From positions 434,001-498,000 of the forward strand of contig CP087208.1 of NCBI GenBank assembly GCA_020912385.1: DNA of 64,000 bases, given 5' to 3'. Position numbers and translations under genes: made by a program. The stretch is from Neofusicoccum parvum (lineage: Eukaryota; Ascomycota; Dothideomycetes; Botryosphaeriales; Botryosphaeriaceae). Under the pieces are notes generated by a model. The model did not search any database, was not told the DNA's origin, and was given only the letters and a program-made list of their open reading frames with translations. Below, in pieces: positions 10,663 to 21,438 of this stretch (the first letter of the stretch is position 1; every line of letters starts with the position of its first letter).

Positions 10663-12511
10663 CTAGTACAGCGGCATCGGCGAGTCCACGTCGAATTCTG
10701 AGAAGCTGTTGACGAGGCCGAAGAGATCGCGCTTGGACGAGGTGGAGTTTTCGAGTTCGAGGTTGCCAATGTCGCACCAGTTACTCACGGGCTGTTCATG
10801 ACATGATTAGCAATCTGGTGTAGAAAGTTGTAGCAGGGCAAAACTTACCAAGCAGCTGAGATGCTTGCACCAACTGCATGTGTTGTGGTAGAGATAGAAG
10901 TTGTTCAGGAGCACGATGAATGCAACGATGACGATGACGACGAACGCCGCACGGATCAGCCACCACACCCACCAGAGCGGCTTCCTGCCCTTGAAGAACC
11001 CAATAGGCTGCTTTGTGAAGTTTTTCGTGTTCTCGATCCCTTCGCCGTGCTTGGGATTAGGCACGGCCGAGTAGGGCGTATCGTCGATGCCGATACGCTC
11101 ACGCAGCGCTTGAGGCGAGTGCAGGATGGCAATTCCGAGACCGAGACCCGTAATGAAGCCACCAATATGGGCGAAGTTGTCGAGACCAGGCAGAAGGCCA
11201 AGAACAAAGGCGATGACGATATCGAGCAGGATGAAGAGGAGCTCCTTCACCGGCGAGACGCGCTCCTTCCAATGGTAAAGAAGGTCCAGGAGGTTGATGG
11301 CAATAAGACCGAAGAGAGCTCCTGACGCGCCGCTATGACAATGTTAGGTCAAACTCGAGAGGAATTCGAAAGAGCAATACTCACACTGATGGCGTTCCGT
11401 TCGGGCCATAGTTTCCACCGAGCACATTACCGAAGATACCTGCAGCGAAATAGACTAGGAAGAAGCGAATCGAGCCGATCAACTTTTCAATATCGCGCCC
11501 AACTGTCAACTGCACAAGCATGTTGAAGGTAATGTGGATGATACCTCCGTGGAGGAAGATTGGCGTAATGAAGCGGTACCACTGGTTCGGGTGCAGCTCT
11601 CCATTGGATTGGGGAATGCCACTCATACCGCAGAGCTCATTGAGAGAGCATTCGCTGGTGCTTGTGGTGGTGTTGGGGCAGGGGAAGGCGACATCAGGAG
11701 TGACGGTGACTTCGTTGGCACCACCCATTTGACGCATGCAAGGAACGTAGCGTGCGCCCATGCCAATGTACACGTAGGGGGAGGGACCGATCATGGGGTT
11801 AAACGAAGGCTTGATCATGATGGGCGAGCCCGTTAGGGTAGCTAGGACAGCATCAGCACCGGATTCTTCTTCTGCTGGATCGACCAGGGTCTGCTTACCG
11901 TTCTTGATGATTTCCCCAATAAACACAGCAATCTGCACAATTGTCAAGGTGTAAACAACCCACGGGATCTTGCCCGTAAACCAGCCGTCTTTCTTCTTGT
12001 GGCGTCTGCTGCGCTCTCTCCTCATTCCATTTCCATCAGGGCCGGCGACGAGAGGCGCATTGCCCTCCGGGTCGGCATTGTAACGCGAAGGGCTAGGCTG
12101 CTTCGAATGGAGGGGGATGGCACTGCTGTCGGAAAAAGGGTCTGCGTCTCCCGGGCGTTGTTGGCCGTACGCGCCGGCTCCGTGGTAGGCAGTGTCGTCG
12201 TCCGCATGAGTGGGACCGTACGGGTTGGCGGGAATATGACTGTTCTGAGGATAGGCAGGGTAGGCGTTGTCGGTGAACGGCGAATTAACGGGCGAGTGGC
12301 CGGTGTGATGTGTGTGGGCGGACGGGTGCGAGTGGGCGGAAGGATACGAGTTGCCGTACTGGCCCAGGTTCTGGGTGTCGATGTGCGGCCTGGTCGGGTG
12401 CGGCGAAGGCATCGAAGGCACAGGAGACGCGGAGCCCGCGGGGACGGGAGGCAAAGGGGCGTCTTGTCTCCTGCCCGGGTGGAAGGAGTCGTAGTAGTCG
12501 TTGGCAGCCAT
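10663..12511 (-). CDS. Rhomboid-family intramembrane serine protease
   Basis: Polytopic membrane protease of the S54 family. Exons are 11385-12511, 10849-11332 and 10663-10791, with introns of 52 nt (11333-11384) and 57 nt (10792-10848), giving 579 residues. The first intron splits the active-site exon: joining restores PSV-GASGALFG. Catalytic Ser379 (GASG) and His431 (FAHIGG) are both present, as is the HGGIIHITFNM segment preceding the active site. The N-terminal ~185 residues are Pro/His/Ser-rich and look disordered, ending in a basic RRERSRRHKKK stretch before the first membrane helix (WVVYTLTIVQIAVFIGEII). A Cys-containing lumenal loop separates TM1 from TM2. The last exon adds a short cytosolic tail ending SPMPLY. 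This is the secretory-pathway rhomboid type, not the mitochondrial Pcp1 type. Substrates are unknown. Confidence 0.9.
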
Positions 12512-14948
12512 TTGGGGCTGCTGGGCGGACGAGCAGTGCCGGTGGTGGTAGGCAGGCGGCGGGTGGAGCGGGCAGGCAGGCGACGAGAGCGCGCTGGCGG
12601 AGTCGCAGAGGGGCGAGCGAGAGAAGGAGGTTGAAAGCAGGCGTCAGCGAGCGTGGATGGTGTTGGAGTGTTTCAGAGTGAGAGCGCGACAGACGGGCTG
12701 ATGTATGTGGGCAGCCAGGCCGGGCCTGGGGTGTGGCTGAGGGCGCACGGGAGAACAGTACGTACTCCCCGTAGGGCTTGGCCCAGCTCACCCGCCGCAG
12801 CGATCTGCTGCCTCTAAAAATACGCCCCATTGGGCATTTGACTTACGCAGCCCAGCCCACTCGAACCCACTGCCTCGCTCCCCATGCCGGCTGCCCTCTT
12901 GGCACTACGGAAACAACGCTTGTTCGGCGGGCCAACGGCCAGGGCTGTGCTGCGACACGTGTGCAGCCACGCCGTCCAGCCGCCTTGACACACGACCAGA
13001 GCACTCCAAATCTCCGCCCTTGCGGCCTGGCCAGGCATCTGCTGCTGCCACCGCGACAACCGCAAACTCAGTCCTCGATGGCCGCCCGCCTGCGAGATGA
13101 AGGGCCGCGCAGGTGCGACGCAGCCAGCCACCCCCAACGCCGCTGCGGGAGCCGCCTCCGCTGGCATTGGGCGCGTCTCACCACTAGCGTCACGCGTTGC
13201 CAGACACTGCCAGCCCGGCCGTTCACATGTTCGCTGCTTTGCGCTGACGCCAGGCGTTCGGCGTGTCGCTCGACAGAGAAACGTGCTGGCGCTTCTGCCG
13301 CAACGGACGCGCGCTTGCCGGGGCGCGCTGATTGGCAGCGCCTCCTGGCGCATCCATTCTTTGCAGCTCTTTCCACCGGCGCTCCCGCGATGACGGCGCC
13401 GTACGAGCAGATGCGTAATTTTAAGCCGCAAGGCGGTGCAAGGAGGCCGATCATCATCCCCACGCGAGGACGCCGTCCCGCAGCTGCGGCGCATGCTTGC
13501 CCTGTCTATGGATTCCACAGAGCAAAGCCACCTCCTCGTCGACTGTGCGGAGGAGCACGGCGCAGCCCATTTCCTGAGGTGCAGGACCGCCGCCAGGGTC
13601 TTTCCCGAACAGGAAGTCTGTGATGCGAGCGCGCGGCACTGCGGGACGAGCCGCTCTCCACTGCATCTAACCAGCCTGATTTGCAGATGGGAAAGCTTGT
13701 ACAACCTCCTGTCTGTTTGCGCATAAGACGCGGGTAGATCTCCGTATCACAGCCTGGCTAAAGGTCGATCTGGCGGTGTTGCTCGCCAAATTTTCGAATT
13801 TGGGTTGACGCTATCCTCTTGGACGTGGAGGGAGGCCCATCCCATTTCGATTAGTCAGGGTCTGTTGACATGTGCGAGCCGCATGCGCTGCAGGTCTCAC
13901 AAAGAATGGCTGCGCCCTGCTCTGCCTCCAGCAAGCGAGCCGCCTTCTCAGCCGCCGAACATCACCCTGAGATAGGGGTAAGTAAGGCCTCCAGCCTCTT
14001 TTTCTCTCCGATCATCGAGGTTCCTTGTGCAACATGGCGAAAAAAGAAAACGAGCTCACCACTTGTAAGGAAGCGGTGCAGCCATGACGACATGTTGTGG
14101 AGAGTGCCCTGTCTACCCTGTCAGTGCGATACTTTGCAGAGCGACGGCCGGGGCTAGACTAAACGAACGGCATCTCTTGGGTGCGACCAGGTCTCCGGAC
14201 TTCGGGTGAATGTGCTCCACGTTGGACACAGGGCATGTCCATGTCGTCGTTGTTGCTGCAGCACTCGGGATATCCTGCGGCAGTCTCCATCTCGAGCAAA
14301 CGACCTCAGCGCGATGCTGGATCGGGCAGCTGGGATGACGCGCACCGAGCCTTAGCCGCACGTTGAGCTTGTCAGTCGGAAATCCCGAGCGGTTGTTTCA
14401 CTCGACTCAGGAACCGCCGCCAAATATCTCGCCGTCACACGCCGGGACGTCCAGCCTCTGCTGGCCACTGGCAGATGCTCGACTTGCTCCAACACGGCGA
14501 TGTGCCGGCTGAGATGACGGTGTTTCAACGCATGCAGGAACAAGGCGAGATCAAAACACCTGCAGCGGTCTCCAGGGCCCCCCCGTGAAGATGTAAAGCC
14601 TGCACTTAATGGATCTTGGTAATCGAGCCGTTCCCCACCTTCTGTCTGGTTCCTGGAGGGTGGGCCTCCGATTGGCGGCAGGATCAACAGGCGCGGCAAT
14701 TTAGCTCCTCTTTCCGGCAAACAGCTCGGCTCTGGTGCCCTCTTGAGGCTCCAATCCCAATTTACCTGACTCTCCCCGCCTTCATGCACTCCACAAACGG
14801 GGCCAGTGTAATTAACGCCGAGCTCCGGCACGGTGGCTACCCGTCTTGACCTCCACCATGCAAGGTATACAAAAGCCGCGTCGTCGCCCGCCTGTGCGCC
14901 TGTCGCTGCACCAAGCTCACTGACGGTCATCCAGCCATCTTCGCCACC
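12512..14948. other. Intergenic, divergent promoter region of the rhomboid and tannase genes
   Basis: 2.4 kb of GC-rich sequence with overlapping reading frames on both strands and no recognisable domain in any. The right end contains the tannase TATA-like element. No gene is supported. Confidence 0.5.
14866..14874 (+). promoter_or_regulatory. TATA-like element of the tannase gene
   Basis: tatacaaaa lies about 80 bp upstream of the ATG at 14949. Position and sequence fit a core promoter, but it is a weak match to TATAWAW. Confidence 0.35.
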
Positions 14949-16733
14949 ATGCGGGCCAGCTCTCTCTTCCAGGCTGCCTCCTCCTTCCTCGGCGTCCAGG
15001 CCCTTAACTGCTCTGTCGGTGCCCTGCAGAGCGCCCTTTCCTCCAATGCGACCGTTCTCTCGGCCGTTCCTGTCGCCGGCAATGGCACTTATGGACAGGG
15101 TGCTGCGGATCCGGCCTACCCTACGAACCCCACAAACCTGCCTGCTCTCTGTGCGGTCTATGTGAACGTGACCTCGTCCAGCAGTTCTTCATTCAGGTTT
15201 GGACTTTTCCTTCCAACAGAATGGAACGACCGATTTTTGGCCGTCGGAAATGGAGGCTTTGCTGGTGGAGTGAATTGGCTAGACATGGTAAGACAATTTA
15301 TTTACTAGTCTTCTTTCAAAGTCCTTCGATACCTGTTCGTCATACTTTCGATGTCGCCGAATGTCGCCGGAGGAAACTCAGAAGAATGACGATCCTATTT
15401 TGAATTTGCCTAGATGGGTTGAGAGACCCAGGCGCTAATTGGTTTACAGGGCGCTGGTGTCGGCTACGGATTCGCTGTCGTGTCTACGGATACCGGCCAC
15501 AACTCCACGTCTGGAGTCCTAAACTGGGCTCAGGACGCCCCTGAAGTGCTCAACGACTGGGGCTACCGAGCAATGCACGGTTCAGTCGAGCTCGCCAAGA
15601 AGCTCACGGCCGCGTACTACGGCTCCCAAATCAAGTACTCCTACTACTCTGGCTGCTCGACCGGCGGCCGACAGGGCATCCGCAGCGCGCAGCTCTACCC
15701 AGAGGACTTCGACGGCATCCTGGCCGGTGCACCCGCATGGTGGACGACGCACCTGCAGACCTGGACCGCCAAGATGGGCACTTACAACCTGCCGCTTAAC
15801 GGCAGCAACCGCATCGACCCTAGCCTGTTCAGCGTCATCGGCGCCGAGGCACTCAAGCAGTGCGACGCGCAGGACGGCCTCGCCGACAACATCATCTCGG
15901 ACCCGCTCCGCTGCAACTTCAACGCCGAAGCGCTCCTCTGCACGCCCACCTCTAACAGCTCCGCCTGCCTCACGCCCGCCCAGCTCGACACCCTCTACAA
16001 AGTCTACTCGCCCTACGTCGACACCAACGTCAGCTTCGTCTTCCCAGGCTTCGCCCTGGGCTCCGAATCGCAGTGGACCGTGCTGCTCGGCACCTCGACC
16101 GGCGAGCCGCTCTCCTACGGCATCGACTACATCCGCTACTTCCTGGGCCTCACCGACTTCCAGTACCAGGACTTCGACTACAGCATCATCCAGCTGGCCG
16201 ACCGCCTGGACCCGGGCAACGCAACGGCCGACGACTTCGACATGCGGCCGTACCAGGCGCGCGGCGGCAAGCTGCTGCACTACCACGGCTGGGCCGACGC
16301 GCTGATCGCCACCGGCAGCAGCCTGCACTTCTACAAGCAGGTCGCCCAGACGCTGCTGCCCAAGGGCGTCGACCTGGACAGCTGGTACCGCTTCTTCCTC
16401 GTGCCGGGCATGCAGCACTGCGCCGGCACGCCCGCCGGCGTCGACGCGCCCTGGTACTTTGCCGGCGGCAACCAGGCCGCCGATCTGGGCACCGGCGTGC
16501 ACGGCGTGCCCGGGTTCGAGGACGGCAGGCACGACGCGTTGCTGGCGCTGATGGAGTGGGTTGAGGAGGGGACGGTCGTGGAGGAGATTGTCGCGACCAA
16601 GTTTGTGGATGAGGATGTGAGCAAGGGCGTGGAGAGGCAGCGGCCGTTGTGCGCGTATCCGAAGCAGGCGGTGTATAAGGGGACGGGAGATGTGGATGCG
16701 GCGGAGAGCTGGGAGTGCAAGAGCTTGTACTGA
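14949..16733 (+). CDS. Secreted tannase / feruloyl esterase family hydrolase
   Basis: Extracellular serine esterase that cleaves gallate or ferulate esters of plant polyphenols and cell walls. Exons are 14949-15287 and 15450-16733; intron 15288-15449 (162 nt, gtaaga...acag) joins GGVNWLDM to GAGVGYGFAVVSTDTGH, 540 residues. A signal peptide is present (ASSLFQAASSFLGVQA). The family's CS-D-HC arrangement is intact: Cys182-Ser183 in GCSTGGRQG, Asp396 in GWADALIATG, His436-Cys437 in GMQHCAGTPAG; the two Cys are expected to form a disulphide that holds Ser and His together. Several N-glycosylation sequons occur. A TATA-like element lies upstream. Tannase and feruloyl esterase activities cannot be separated from sequence by eye. 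Confidence 0.92.
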
Positions 16734-17062
16734 GGGGTGGAGGAGTAATTGGAAGGGCTTGCTCGGGCTGTGGCCATGAACTTGCTGAGGACTACGTATC
16801 TGAACCTTCCTTACGAAGAAACTACTAATGTCAGACATTGATGAATTCTTCTCTGTGGGTGAGAGGCGTACTGCCATATGTTTGTGTACGAACTTCTTTG
16901 ATATATTGCTCCCTTGCACCTCCAGCCCTGGTCCACGGCTTTTTCCTCCAATAAGTCACATCCCCATCTCCTACGATCTGACCTGACCAGCATCACTCAT
17001 CACCGTCACCCGGGTATCTTGGCTCTCACAAACCTCACACTTGACGACTCAATTAGCCCTTT
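16734..17062. other. Intergenic, convergent 3' ends
   Basis: 329 bp between the tannase stop and the stop of the minus-strand MFS gene. Nothing further seen. Confidence 0.6.
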
Positions 17063-19004
17063 TTACGACGCCGCTTTCCCCCTCGTCTCATACGGCAGCA
17101 AAACAAAGATAAACCCAATCACGATGAACAGCGCGGCCGAGACCCAGATCGGCGTATTCGTGACGCCCACATACGCCGCAATAATCGGCGCCATCAGCCC
17201 ACCCAGCCGGTTGAACATGGCCGTCAACCCATTCCCCGTCCCACGGATGGGAGCCGGGAAGAGTTCCGGACTGTACGAGTCTGTAGTCCCATCGCTATCA
17301 GCAACCGCACCACCATCGCATAAAGGGGACGAAAGATAGGGGGCGGGGGGAAGGACTCACACAACAGAGACATGGCCATGTTCTGAAAAAACGCGATCGC
17401 GCAGCTGAACCCGGTGACGGCGGCGGGCGACGCGGCGCGCGTGTAGAGGAACAGGAACACGCCGGACAGCACCGACGCCAGGGCGCCGGTGCCCTTGCGG
17501 CCCACGCGCCGCACGTCGACGAGCAGGCCGGACAGCACGGCGCCGGGCACGCCGCTCGCCGCCTGCAGGCAGTACGTGCGGAAGGTGGCGTTGGTGCTGG
17601 AGCCGCCCGAGGAGGAGAGCCCCTTGGCCTCGAGGTAGAGCGGGATGAAGCAGAAGTACAGCGGGAAGGCGAGGCCGAGCAGCAGCCAGAGCAGGACGAT
17701 GAGGGCGGTCGAGGCTGCCATGCGCGGGGTGGAGAAGAGCGCGCGGAGCTTGGTGGGCTGGAACTTTTGGAGGCGCGCGAGGATGGTGGTCTTGAGGCGG
17801 GAGGTTGCGGGTGCTGGGGGAGGGGCGGTGCTGGTATTGGGGTCCTGTGCTGCGGCGAGCTCGGCATCGATGCGGCGTAGGTGCTCGATGGTGAGCCAGG
17901 TTTCGGTGCCGTTGCGCCCGGCGACCTTTTGGATGACGCGGACGGCTTCTTCGTCGCGGCCTTGGCCGAGGAGCCATTTGGGCGTCTCGTAGGTGCGGAA
18001 TATGAAGCGGGCGGCGAACATGGCGAAATTGATAGCGCCGAAGGTCCAGTAGGCGTAGCGCCAGCCCAGGTTGTCGAGGTAGCCGCATTCGCCATCAGGG
18101 GTGTCGGATGAGCAGGAGTAGTTGACTACAAAAGGCCAAGCGATGAGGACTGAGATAGCTTGAGCGAGGGCGAAGAAGGTAGTTTGCATGGTTAGTAGGT
18201 ATTGGTGGGATGCTGGAATAAATTCAAGGAAGATGCAGCTGTCGATTGCTTGGTTGCCACCCGTCTACTCCGGATTGATTAGCATTGTGTTCAAAGATGG
18301 TTTCGACTTTCTTCAGCAGAGCTTATAAAATCTTACAGTAAGTCCAATGAAGGCTGACATTGTAGCGACGCCCAAGAAATTCGGCATGCCTGCTGCAATG
18401 AATCCAAAGAGACTGGACATTCCGAGAGTGATGTTGAACGCAGGCTTCCTCCCGATGAAATCGGCAGTGATTGGCATAATTGTGGCGCCAATAACCATGC
18501 CAGTATACTTCGCTACGGTAAGGACTGCATGCTGTCAGCTTCACTACTTAAGATAGCTAAGTGAAGGGGAGATATTTACAGGCTATGCGCTCCACGCTAA
18601 ACTCTCGCTGAACGAACGGACTGATGATGGTCACAGCTTGCATCCAGAACTGTCGAACAAGTCAGTAAAAAGGAGGTAAATTGGGCCCGACTTCCGCTTA
18701 CCTGATCGGTATACCATCCAAACCCTGTCAGAATGAAGGTCCACCATTGGTAGTGACCCATGCCGATATCCAGAATTGCTTCACTGAGCAGTGCAACTTT
18801 CCTCTCGTAGACCAAATCTGTGCCCGGTTGAACAGCGGCCGTGTCAATGACATCGCCGACTCTGTTCATGTGCCTCAATGCACCCTTGGACTCCTCAAAG
18901 TCATAATCTGGCTCCTCAGCCACGGCAGGCTTCTTTTCCTGAGATATCTCTTCCTGGTTCGCAACACCGTGCTCTTCAATAGACGGCCTCTGGTCGGCAG
19001 CCAT
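17063..19004 (-). CDS. MFS transporter, SV2-like / metabolite:H+ symporter type
   Basis: Plasma-membrane 12-helix carrier. Five exons: 18702-19004, 18580-18649, 18337-18524, 17361-18264, 17063-17280; introns of 52, 55, 72 and 80 nt. The joined frame gives 560 residues. Junctions restore family sequence: Q|FWMQAVTIISPFVQREF, RIA|FLTVAKYTGMVIGA, FIGLT|TGGNQAIDSCIFLEFIP and MSLL|YSYSPELFPAPIRGTGNG. Family marks are the acidic cytosolic N-terminus, GFGWYTDQ at the end of TM1, DFIGRKPAF after TM2, FLEFIPASHQYLLT, and the YSPELFPAPIRGTG motif near TM10-11, ending RGKAAS. Members carry organic acids, sugars or aromatic nutrients; the substrate is not predictable. It is co-oriented with the 2-oxoglutarate dioxygenase upstream and close to the NCS1 permease, so it might belong to the same nutrient block. 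Confidence 0.88.
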
Positions 19005-19671
19005 GGCGGCTAATACTTCTGAGTAAATCAGTTGGCCGGTCTACCTTGAGCTTTTAGTTTCCGCAAGGAATCAATGGCGAAGGAATTCACGGCGATGTCG
19101 CAAGGTAGGAGCGCCACAGCGCTCTTAGACTCGTGGGCCCGAAAGCGGAGTAGCAACATGTCGGCAAAGGGCGAATCAGACATGGCAGCGATAAGAGATA
19201 GGCCGGGCTGTCACAGGGTTGCCCGAGGGACTTTGATACCCCGCCAGTGTGACGCTGAGCGGGCCAAGACCGCAGTGCAGCTGGTGATGGAAGCGGAAGC
19301 ATTCATTGCTGATAAGCCGGCCGGCCGGCCGCGAGCTGGGGACGGCCGGCCGACGATTGCTACGCCTGGTTTATCATGTTCAAAGCTGATATGAAGGCCC
19401 AGTGGGCAGGCTAGATAGCAGAGCTCGGCGCAGCGCTGAAAGGATTAGTATCGAAAATGAGGGGAAGGGCGAGGAAGACAGGAAGGTGCACGCGCGGGGA
19501 GAGATGGGGGTGCATGCGTGTTGGGGGCAGCGCCGGCCCGAACATTCGCCTGCCGGGAAGCTCTCGACGCGTTTCCTGCCTCGCGCCTTCACGCGTCTCC
19601 CTCTTCTCGCCCGTCCCTTCTCGCGCCAGCCCGTGATCGCAAATCCATTTCCTGCGCACATCGTTCCCGAA
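19005..19671. other. Intergenic, MFS promoter and dioxygenase 3' flank
   Basis: 667 bp between two minus-strand genes. The notable content is the CGG/CCG palindromic blocks at 19316-19348 (listed separately). No gene is supported. Confidence 0.5.
19316..19348. promoter_or_regulatory. Palindromic CGG/CCG blocks, possible Zn2Cys6 regulator site
   Basis: Two blocks of alternating ccgg (gccggccggccgcg at 19316-19329, cggccggccg at 19339-19348) lie 312-344 bp upstream of the MFS start codon. Fungal binuclear zinc-cluster factors bind paired CGG triplets, so this could be an operator. It may equally be a GC-rich simple repeat. Confidence 0.3.
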
Positions 19672-20881
19672 TCATGCAACTGCTATGGGCGTGGCCGTCT
19701 GCTCGGGGTACTGCAGCTTCGCCCTCATCCGCCTGTAGTCCTCCTGCACCACCGGCCCGTACTTGACCGGGTTCTGCTCGTCCGCACACGCAGGAAGGCA
19801 CTCGATGACTGCGCTCGGGTCCGGGCTGACGAAGTATGGAATCGAGTAGCGAGCCCGCGTCATTGCCTTTCCGTCCACCAGCTCCGGCTGGAGTGGCGGC
19901 AGCGTGACTCGGTGAAGCGTTGACTTCAGGTAGTCTGCAACTTTATCAGCATCTGTGTTTGCGACCACCAGCCCGGCTTGGCATACCGTTGCTCCACCGC
20001 ATCAGCAGGTCTCCCACGTTCATGATGATGGCGTTTTTGATTGGCACAGCCTCCACGAAAGTGCCTGCGTTGTGCGGATCCTCGACCTGCAGCCCGCCGC
20101 AGTCGTCCTGGAACAGCATGGTGATGGATCCCCAGTCCGTGTGGGCCGGCATTCTAGCCATCGAATTGCTCTCTAGCTTCTCCTTCTCGACTGGCGGATA
20201 GTGCAGCAGCCGCAGCTGGTTGTTGTGCCCGTTGTGGAACTTGAGCAGGAAATCCTCGTTGTCCAGACCAATGCCGAGCGCTAGAGCCCTGAGTATGTCC
20301 TGCGCTGTTCCGAAGCACTTCCAGTAGAAGTCCGTCATGAACCCCCTGAAGCCGGGAAGGACCTCGTCTGGCAGCCACACGTTCGGCATGTTCTCGCACT
20401 TCTCGCTGCCAATCTCGTAGCTCTCCTGCCCTGGAATGAGTCTCCAAAAGGTGCATTGGGAAGACGTCGTCGTACCTTGCAGTCCTCAACTTTCCGAAGC
20501 TCCTGGCCCTCCGCATCCGAGTCTTCTCCATCTTTGTGGATGTATTGGGACACCTTCTCCAAGCCTGGCCAGGAATATCCTCTGTGCACGTTCGGACCTA
20601 TGGGAATCAGCCTCGATGGCCATCTGATTGTTGACAACGCTCTTACCAGGTGGATGAGGGGCCAGCATTTTCTTCTCATGCGGGAGATCAAACAGCTTCT
20701 TTGACCAGCCGAAAGCTTGCTCTAGAACATCACCTGGAACTCCATGGTTGACAATGTAGACGAATCCCACTCCGCGGGCGGCACCCGTCAATTCCTTCGC
20801 GATCTTCTGTTTCTCTTCCGGCGAACCATTCGTCCAGGAGCTAAAGTCCACAATCGGAATCGAGCCCTCCGCAACAGCCAT
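19672..20881 (-). CDS. 2-oxoglutarate/Fe(II) dioxygenase, thymine-7-hydroxylase-like (IPNS-type fold)
   Basis: Non-haem iron dioxygenase. Exons are 20647-20881, 20476-20597, 19987-20425 and 19672-19934; introns of 49, 50 and 52 nt; 352 residues. At the third exon I used the second of two nearby AG acceptors (ggcag) because only it keeps frame and yields CK-ESYEIGSE. Iron ligands are His214 and Asp216 (AHTDWGS) and His273 (STLHRV); Arg294 (RARYSIPYF) would bind 2-oxoglutarate. The pattern KESYEIG ... LRLLHYP ... HTDWGSITMLFQD..GGLQV ... GDLLMRWSND..KST.HRV follows fungal thymine 7-hydroxylase closely, as I recall that family. An in-frame Met at 20914 is an alternative start. It is divergent from an NCS1 permease, which supports a nucleobase role; other IPNS-fold oxidations remain possible. 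Confidence 0.85.
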
Positions 20882-21438
20882 ACTGCTTATTTTTGTTTCA
20901 GGCCAAGGTTTCACAGAGTCGCAGGCTGCTGAGGATGTCAGCCACTGACATAATATGTTTGCAGCGCGGATTTATAATGATCACTCGCCTTAACGTCCAG
21001 GTAAGCTTTGTGCAGAGAGAACTCCCAGCGTTCTCATACTAGAAGTCGCCAGCTGATAGCTATTAAAGAGGCGAGAAGGTTACATTCGGCAGTTTATCAT
21101 GCAGGCCGCGGCGCAAGCCCGAAGGCCGCTCACACCATCGACGGTACCCCACTCTTGGTTTAGAGGCGGGGCTGCCGCCTCCAGAAACACACGCGAGTCG
21201 GACGCGGAAACACAGTGGTGATCTGCGAGACGGTCCCTCCACAAGCGCTTATCATGCTGACTCGCCTCTTTTCCCGTCGTGCAACCTAGCTACCCGCTTA
21301 TCGGGATGGCTAGCGTCTTACTCGACAACCAAGGGCGATTGCCGTGAGCTCAAAAGTATATGCTATCCTCCATCCCCAGGTCTCGCAGCCCACTGTCTCG
21401 TCACCAACTTAACATCTGAGCAAGAGCAGTGAAGAGCA
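20882..21438. promoter_or_regulatory. Shared divergent promoter of the dioxygenase and NCS1 permease, with GATA-factor sites
   Basis: 557 bp between two start codons on opposite strands. HGATAR motifs (bound by AreA/NIT2-type nitrogen regulators) occur at 21054-21059 (TGATAG, plus strand) and, on the minus strand, at 21094-21099 (TGATAA), 21249-21254 (TGATAA) and 21298-21303 (CGATAA). About 1.6 such hexamers are expected by chance in this length with even base composition, so the excess is suggestive only. Confidence 0.45.

Noticed and set aside
15582..16919. 445-residue frame antisense to the tannase gene.
   Set aside because: Shadow of the GC3-rich tannase coding strand; the tannase has intact catalytic motifs and the antisense product is Val/Gly/Arg-biased.
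19316..19348. CCGG palindromes read as a possible transposon end or replication origin.
   Set aside because: No terminal inverted repeats, target duplication or nearby transposase; a GC-rich operator or simple repeat is the simpler reading.
20426..20430. First AG acceptor (ccag) at the third exon of the 2-oxoglutarate dioxygenase.
   Set aside because: It gives the wrong phase (GRRATRLAA); the next AG five bases downstream restores the conserved ESYEIG block.
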